The translations under genes were made by a program, and so were the position numbers. This document shows, piece by piece, positions 59,998-64,000 of a stretch of 64,000 bases of DNA. The notes beneath the pieces are model-generated. The model did no database searches. It was not told where the DNA came from and was given only the letters and a program-made list of their open reading frames with translations. The DNA is from DASUPK01 sp963843085 (GTDB lineage: Bacteria; Actinomycetota; Thermoleophilia; Solirubrobacterales; 70-9). The stretch covers positions 186,001-250,000 of the forward strand of contig CAWJJG010000011.1 of assembly GCA_963843085.1 (NCBI GenBank). The letters are read 5' to 3'. How positions within the stretch are numbered: the stretch's first letter is position 1; every line of letters starts with the position of its first letter.

Positions 59998-60768
59998 CTA
60001 AGCGGGCACCGGGATCCGATCGGCGCGGGCCGCGTCGCGGAGCTGCGCCGCCTTGACGAAGCTGCGGAAGAGCCTGGCGTTCTCGGGGGTGTCGCCCTCG
60101 GCGTGCCACTGCACGCCGATCAGGAAGTCGCGGTTGACCGCCTCGATCCCCTCGACCACGCCGTCCGGCGACCAGGCCACAGCGCGAAGCTCCCGGCCGA
60201 GCTCGTCCGCGGCCTGGTGGTGGTAGGAGGGCACGTCGAGCTTCGTGGCCCCCAGCGCCTCGGCGAGCAGGCTGCCCGGCTCGATCTCGACGGAATGGGC
60301 GACATCGGGCCCGTAGTCGCCGGGTCGGTGGTCGACCTCGACCCCCTCCTCCGGCAGATGCTGGAAGAGGGTCCCGCGCCGCGCGACGTTGAGGGCCTGG
60401 GCGCCCCGGCAGATAGCAAGGATCGGCAGGCCGCGCCGGTCGGCGGCCCGCGTCAGGGCGATCTCGGCCAGGTCGATCTCCCGCCAGGTGGGCCCGAGCG
60501 CCGGGTGCGCATCGGCACCGTAAGCGGACGGATGGATGTCGGGCCCACCCGAGAGACAGAGGCCGCTGAGCCGTTCGACCAGCGCGGTGACCGCCTCAGG
60601 CCCAAGCGGCGGTATGGCCACGGGGATCCCGCCCGCGCGCTCGATCGCCTTCAGGTAGGTGAGCCCGAGCGCCATCTCCGGGCGCGGCGGCTCCCCTTCC
60701 GCCGCGCGATGGACCTCCTCCGCAAGACGGACCTCCGAAGTCGTGACGCCGATCAGCGGTGCCGCCAT
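59998..60768 (-). CDS. Gamma-glutamyl hydrolase/PuuD-type class I amidotransferase
   Basis: A 256-residue glutaminase-fold protein. The nucleophile Cys is in LPILAICRGAQALNVARRG (ICRG motif), and His in VQWHAEGD aligns with the QWHPE motif. LCLSGGPDIHPSAYG is also typical. The family includes PuuD, which frees GABA from gamma-glutamyl-GABA; the exact substrate here is unclear. The conserved Gly-Gly after NVA reads Arg-Arg (NVARRGTLFQ), an unusual change near the active site. The ATG follows TACCTT by 6 nt. Confidence 0.85.
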   Translation of the reverse strand: MAAPLIGVTTSEVRLAEEVHRAAEGEPPRPEMALGLTYLKAIERAGGIPVAIPPLGPEAVTALVERLSGLCLSGGPDIHPSAYGADAHPALGPTWREIDLAEIALTRAADRRGLPILAICRGAQALNVARRGTLFQHLPEEGVEVDHRPGDYGPDVAHSVEIEPGSLLAEALGATKLDVPSYHHQAADELGRELRAVAWSPDGVVEGIEAVNRDFLIGVQWHAEGDTPENARLFRSFVKAAQLRDAARADRIPVPA

Positions 60769-60774
60769 GCCGGC

Positions 60775-60780
60775 AAGGTA
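60775..60780 (-). promoter_or_regulatory. Leaderless -10 box of the PuuD-like gene (TACCTT)
   Basis: TACCTT ends 6 nt before ATG 60768. Confidence 0.5.
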
Positions 60781-60806
60781 CGCCGACCCGCAGAGCGTGC
60801 CTACCT

Positions 60807-60837
60807 ACCGGCTGTCCAAAGCTGCGGGACAGCCGGT
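60807..60837 (-). terminator. Hairpin behind rpmA
   Basis: ACCGGCTGTCC and GGACAGCCGGT form a perfect 11-bp stem with a 9-nt loop, 17 bp after the rpmA stop. There is no T-run, but the GC-rich stem and place suggest termination of rne-rplU-rpmA. Confidence 0.55.
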
Positions 60838-60853
60838 CCAGCGTCAGGCGTGG

Positions 60854-61108
60854 CTACTCGGCTTCGACAACCGAGATCGTGCGGCCGCGGCGGCCGGTGC
60901 TGAACTGGACGACGCCGGGGCGCGTCGCATAGATCGAGTGGTCGCGGCCGAGGCCGACGCCGTCGCCGGGCCGGAAGCGCGTGCCACGCTGGCGCACGAT
61001 GATCTCGCCGCCGTTGACCGCCTGGCCGGCGAAGACCTTGACGCCTAGGTACTTGGGGTTGGAGTCGCGGCCGTTCCGGCTCGATCCGAGTCCCTTCTTA
61101 TGAGCCAT
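60854..61108 (-). CDS. rpmA: 50S ribosomal protein L27
   Basis: An 84-residue basic protein whose N-terminal tail reaches the peptidyl-transferase centre. MAHKKGLGSSRNGRDSNPKY, LGVKVFAGQAVNGGEIIVRQ, RGTRFRPGDGVGLGRDHSIY are all as expected. The N-terminus starts directly with AHKKG, so no Firmicute-style cleavable extension is present. It overlaps the rplU 3' end by 11 bp. Confidence 0.97.
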   Translation of the reverse strand: MAHKKGLGSSRNGRDSNPKYLGVKVFAGQAVNGGEIIVRQRGTRFRPGDGVGLGRDHSIYATRPGVVQFSTGRRGRTISVVEAE

Positions 61109-61481
61109 CTGCGGCCTCCTCCTTCTTCGCTGCCGGTGCAGCGGCGGTCTTCGTGCCCGCCGGCTTCCGCGCCAGCATCTTCACGTCGGTGATCTCCAGG
61201 CGGGTCAGCTCAGAGCGGTGTCCGGCGCGCTTGCGGTAGCCCTTCTTCGCCCGGTACTTGAAGACCCGGATCTTGGGCCCACGCTCGTGACCGACCACCT
61301 TGGCATCGACCTTGACCTTCTCCAGGTCCTTGCCGAGCACCATCTCCTTGTCGCGGAACGCGACCGGGCGGAGGTCCACCTTGTCGCCCTCCTTCGCGGT
61401 CAGCCGATCGACGAGGAGGGTCGAGCCCTTCTCGACGCGGTACTGCTTGCCGCCTGTCTCTATGACTGCGTAGCTGGCCAT
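61098..61481 (-). CDS. rplU: 50S ribosomal protein L21
   Basis: A 127-residue protein. MASYAVIETGGKQYRVEKGS, VDRLTAKEGDKVDLRPV and GPKIRVFKYRAKKGYRKRAG-HR make up the L21 core. About 24 extra residues at the C-terminus (MLARKPAGTKTAAAPAAKKE) are Ala/Lys-rich, as in other actinobacteria. It lies 13 bp behind rne and overlaps rpmA. Confidence 0.96.
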   Translation of the reverse strand: MASYAVIETGGKQYRVEKGSTLLVDRLTAKEGDKVDLRPVAFRDKEMVLGKDLEKVKVDAKVVGHERGPKIRVFKYRAKKGYRKRAGHRSELTRLEITDVKMLARKPAGTKTAAAPAAKKEEAADGS

Positions 61482-61494
61482 GGCCTCTGGTTCG

Positions 61495-63372
61495 TCAGTC
61501 CTTGCTGGGAGTGCGGGAACGTCGCCTGCCGCCTCTGCTGCCGCGACGACGGCGCCCGCCGGAGGCCGAGGATTCTAGCTTCTCGCCGCCATCTCCATTG
61601 GCGCCGGCCTCCACGACGTTCCCTTCGGAATCGAGCAGGGCCGCGGTCGCCGCGGAGCGCCCGACGCTCTCGATCCGCACCATGCGCTGCTCGCCGACGT
61701 GGGGGCCGGCGCCGGTGACGCTGACGATGTAGGAGTCGACCCGCGCGACGGCGTCGTCGACGTTGTACATGTGCGGCTCCTCGATCGAGACGAGCACCTC
61801 CTCGCCGACCTGGAACGGCAGGGCCCGCTGCTCGATCTCCTCGCGATTGCCGGTCTCGACCACGTGGAACGTGTCGAGCGACAGAGCGTCGCCGCCCTCG
61901 AAGTGGAAACGCTTGCCGGTCTCCTCCTCGAGATCGGTGAGGCCCGAACCGGGTGAGATCAGCTCCGCCGCGACACTGGGGTTGACCCGGATCAGGTACG
62001 CCTCCGGGTCGGGCTGCTCCTCGACCAGCTCCTCGAGCTTGCGGACGATCGTGATCGCCACGGTCTCCTCGGAGCTGACGACGCCCTCGCCGTCGCAGGT
62101 CGGGCAACGCTTGGTGAGGATCTCGCGAACGCCGTCCGTGACGTTCTGACGCGTCATCTCGACGAGTCCGAGCGGCGAGACCTCGACCACATAGGTCTTG
62201 GTCCGGTCCTCGTCCAGGGCGTTGCGCAGCGTCTTCAACACCTGGTCGCGGTTCCGTGCCCGTGCCATGTCGATGAAGTCGATGACGATGATCCCGCCGA
62301 TGTCGCGCATGCGCAGCTGGCGCACGACCTCCTCGGCGGCCTCGACGTTCACCTTCGTGATCGTGTCCTCGAGCCGGCCCTTGCCCTTGCCGGTGAAGCT
62401 GCCGGTGTTGATGTCGATCACGGTCAGGGCTTCGGCGTAGTCGATCATCAGATAGCCGCCGGAGGGGAGGTCGACGCGGCGGCTGAGCACCGAGTCGAAC
62501 GCCTTCTCGACGTCCCACCTCTCGAGCAGGGGTGGCTTGCCCTTGTAGAGCTCCACCCGCTCCGCGAGCTCGGGGGCCGTGCGCTGCAGGAACTTGGTGA
62601 CGCGCTCGTGCTGCTTGGGGTCGTCGATCACCGCGCTCTCGAACTCCTCGACGAGGACGTCTCGGACGACTCGGATCGAGAGATCAGCCTCCTGGAAGAC
62701 CATGTGGCCCACCTCGGAGCGCTCCGCCCGCTCCTGAACGACTTCGTTGAGGCGGTGCAGGTAGGAGATCTCGCGAACGAAGTCCTCCTTCTTGGCGCCC
62801 TGGGCAGCCGTGCGGACGATCGCGCCCCCCTTGCCGATATCGACCTTGTCGATCAGCTTGCGGAGGCGGGTCCGCTCGCCGTCGGGCAGGCGCTTCGACA
62901 CGCCGATGCCGCCTCCCTGCGGCATGTAGACCAGATAGCGGCCGGCGATCGAGAGCTGCATGGAGAGCCGAGCGCCCTTGGTCTTCAGCGGATCCTTGAC
63001 GACCTGGACGATGATCTCCTGGCCGGGTTTGATCAGCTCGTCGATCCGGCGGCCGCGGCCACGGCCCCGCTTCGGGACGGCCTTGCCGTCCGGGAGGACG
63101 ATCTCATCGACGTGGAGGAAGCCGTTTCGCTCCAGGCCGATGTCGACGAACGCGGCCTCCATGCCGGGCAGGACGTTGTCGACCTTGCCCTTGTAGACGT
63201 TGCCGACGATCGAGCGGCGGCCGCGACGCTCTACGTAGAGCTCGGCGACCTTCCATTCGTTGGTTGGGGCAGCCTTCTTGGGGCGCTTGCCCTCCTTGGG
63301 GCTGCCCTTCGCCTCGAGCACGGCGACGCGGGTTTCACCGCGATCGACGCTGACGAGGATGTTCTTCTTCAT
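61495..63372 (-). CDS. rng: Ribonuclease E/G
   Basis: A 625-residue endoribonuclease of the RNase E/G family. After a short Lys-rich N-terminus comes the S1 domain (GNVYKGKVDNVLPGMEAAFV, DIGLERNGFLHVDEI), then the catalytic core: LVYMPQGGGIGVSKRLPDGE, SGGYLMIDYAEALTVIDINT and GGIIVIDFIDMARARNRDQV with the metal-binding Asp residues, and the Zn-link CPTCDGEG. The C-terminus is a second RNA-binding part and a basic tail (RRRRGSRGGRRRSR). ATG 63372 follows GAAAGGA. It precedes rplU-rpmA, a common order. E versus G cannot be separated by eye. Confidence 0.94.
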   Translation of the reverse strand: MKKNILVSVDRGETRVAVLEAKGSPKEGKRPKKAAPTNEWKVAELYVERRGRRSIVGNVYKGKVDNVLPGMEAAFVDIGLERNGFLHVDEIVLPDGKAVPKRGRGRGRRIDELIKPGQEIIVQVVKDPLKTKGARLSMQLSIAGRYLVYMPQGGGIGVSKRLPDGERTRLRKLIDKVDIGKGGAIVRTAAQGAKKEDFVREISYLHRLNEVVQERAERSEVGHMVFQEADLSIRVVRDVLVEEFESAVIDDPKQHERVTKFLQRTAPELAERVELYKGKPPLLERWDVEKAFDSVLSRRVDLPSGGYLMIDYAEALTVIDINTGSFTGKGKGRLEDTITKVNVEAAEEVVRQLRMRDIGGIIVIDFIDMARARNRDQVLKTLRNALDEDRTKTYVVEVSPLGLVEMTRQNVTDGVREILTKRCPTCDGEGVVSSEETVAITIVRKLEELVEEQPDPEAYLIRVNPSVAAELISPGSGLTDLEEETGKRFHFEGGDALSLDTFHVVETGNREEIEQRALPFQVGEEVLVSIEEPHMYNVDDAVARVDSYIVSVTGAGPHVGEQRMVRIESVGRSAATAALLDSEGNVVEAGANGDGGEKLESSASGGRRRRGSRGGRRRSRTPSKD

Positions 63373-63469
63373 GTGGATCCTTTCTGCGCGAACCGAGCAC
63401 CACCCAGCGAGCCGCCGCGATCTGCGGGGCCTCGACTTGCGGTGTTGGTGTGGGTGTGCTCTAGGTGGC

Positions 63470-64000
63470 TCAGCGCAACAGTGGGATAGGCGCCCTGCTG
63501 CGTTCACCTGAATTGAGCCGCGCTTGTGCGTGGATGCTCTGCAGGAGCCCGATCGCCAGGAAGGTGGCAAGCACCGAGGACCCCCCGTAAGACATGAGGG
63601 GCAGGGTGATGCCGGTAACCGGCATGACGCCGAGGGTCATGCCCACGTTCACAAGGATCTGGAACATGAGCATGGCGGCGATGCCGCCGGCGATCAGGGT
63701 CCCGTACAAGTTCTTGGAGAGCGTCGGAATGCGCAGCATTCTCCAGATGAGCAGGGCGTATAGGGACAGTACGAATGCGGCTCCCAGGAAGCCGAAGCGC
63801 TCCCCGATCACGGCGAACACGAAGTCCGTGTGCCGCTCGGGGAGGAACAGGAGCTTGGTCTGAGTCGAGCTGTCTCCACGTCCGGTCTTCTCGCCGGATC
63901 CGATGGCAGTCACGCTCTGATTGACCTGGTAGCTCGCATCGCTTGGGTCGTTGCTGGGATGCAGAAATGCAGTGAGCCGGTCCTGCTGATAGCCGTGAAG
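63470..64000 (-). CDS. rodA: Rod-shape protein RodA/FtsW-type glycosyltransferase (partial)
   Basis: The gene enters from the right edge, so only the last 176 residues are visible. LHGYQQDRLTAFLHPSNDPS, DASYQVNQSVTAIGSGEKTG and TKLLFLPERHTDFVFAVIGE are SEDS-family signatures, and MSYGGSSVLATFLAIGLLQS is the C-terminal one. RodA polymerises glycan strands in side-wall growth. RodA rather than FtsW is favoured by SEKTG-type loop and HTDFVF context, but not proven. It lies 98 bp upstream of rng in the same direction. Confidence 0.9.
   Translation of the reverse strand, partial: LHGYQQDRLTAFLHPSNDPSDASYQVNQSVTAIGSGEKTGRGDSSTQTKLLFLPERHTDFVFAVIGERFGFLGAAFVLSLYALLIWRMLRIPTLSKNLYGTLIAGGIAAMLMFQILVNVGMTLGVMPVTGITLPLMSYGGSSVLATFLAIGLLQSIHAQARLNSGERSRAPIPLLR

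Overview
The window is a gene-dense, very GC-rich bacterial chromosome segment. GTG starts are common, 4-bp ATGA overlaps are frequent, and intergenic gaps are short. The gene set points to a deep-branching actinobacterium; Thermoleophilia/Solirubrobacterales is my best guess, by inference only. Pointers are a Pfp-type phosphofructokinase, a split trp cluster with fused hisIE, hrcA-dnaJ-prmA-murI, HadAB-like dehydratases, a DivIVA-domain protein, an F420-type PPOX protein and an LLM oxidoreductase. No rRNA, CRISPR array, prophage or insertion sequence was seen. No gene-free stretch exceeds about 200 bp.

Layout. 1-2.1 kb: a cut-off substrate-binding lipoprotein, Pfp, TrmO and a tiny ORF. 2.2-5.4 kb: MarR, then trpF-trpB-trpA. 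5.5-9 kb: cyclopropane synthase, an SDR and HtrA. 9-13.7 kb: the hisIE-trpE-trpG-trpD-trpC operon. 13.8-17 kb: a frameshifted secreted-protein gene, then yqeY-phoH-ybeY-era. 17-21.3 kb: hrcA-dnaJ-prmA-murI and a DUF1232 protein. 21.4-25.9 kb: HadAB-like dehydratases, lepA and a methyltransferase. 25.9-30 kb: a SoxR regulon unit, murJ, rpsT and holA. 30-37 kb: comEC, comEA, acyP, a cupin protein and leuS. 37-45.2 kb: two unknown genes, a beta-propeller/sulfatase pair, acs with an acetate transporter, an LLM oxidoreductase and a PPOX protein. 45.1-45.9 kb: a small degraded island (Phd-like antitoxin, tRNA-Ala, PD-(D/E)XK endonuclease). 45.9-49 kb: proA-nadD-rsfS and a DivIVA-domain gene. 49-55.4 kb: a beta-lactamase-fold hydrolase, a DJ-1/PfpI protein, an alcohol oxidase/aldehyde dehydrogenase pair and a broken alpha/beta hydrolase. 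55.6-64 kb: obgE-proB, a Vps62-like membrane protein, puuD, rne-rplU-rpmA and the end of rodA.

Three sequence-level signals stand out. (1) Two related families of REP-like palindromic repeats lie directly behind genes in a fixed orientation. They have been absorbed into coding sequence: C-termini of RsfS, YbeY and a serine hydrolase, and a linker inside TrpE. (2) A TANNNT box ends 6 or 7 nt before the start codon of about 18 genes, which is the signature of leaderless transcripts. It helps choose starts and exposes apparent ATC or GTC starts at three genes. (3) Five genes carry one frameshift or a compensating pair, several of them in G-runs. These are either assembly errors or real decay, and re-sequencing would decide.

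The metabolic picture is an aerobic heterotroph with complete trp genes, proline synthesis (proB, proA), acetate uptake and activation, alcohol/aldehyde oxidation, a SoxR redox response and DNA-uptake genes.
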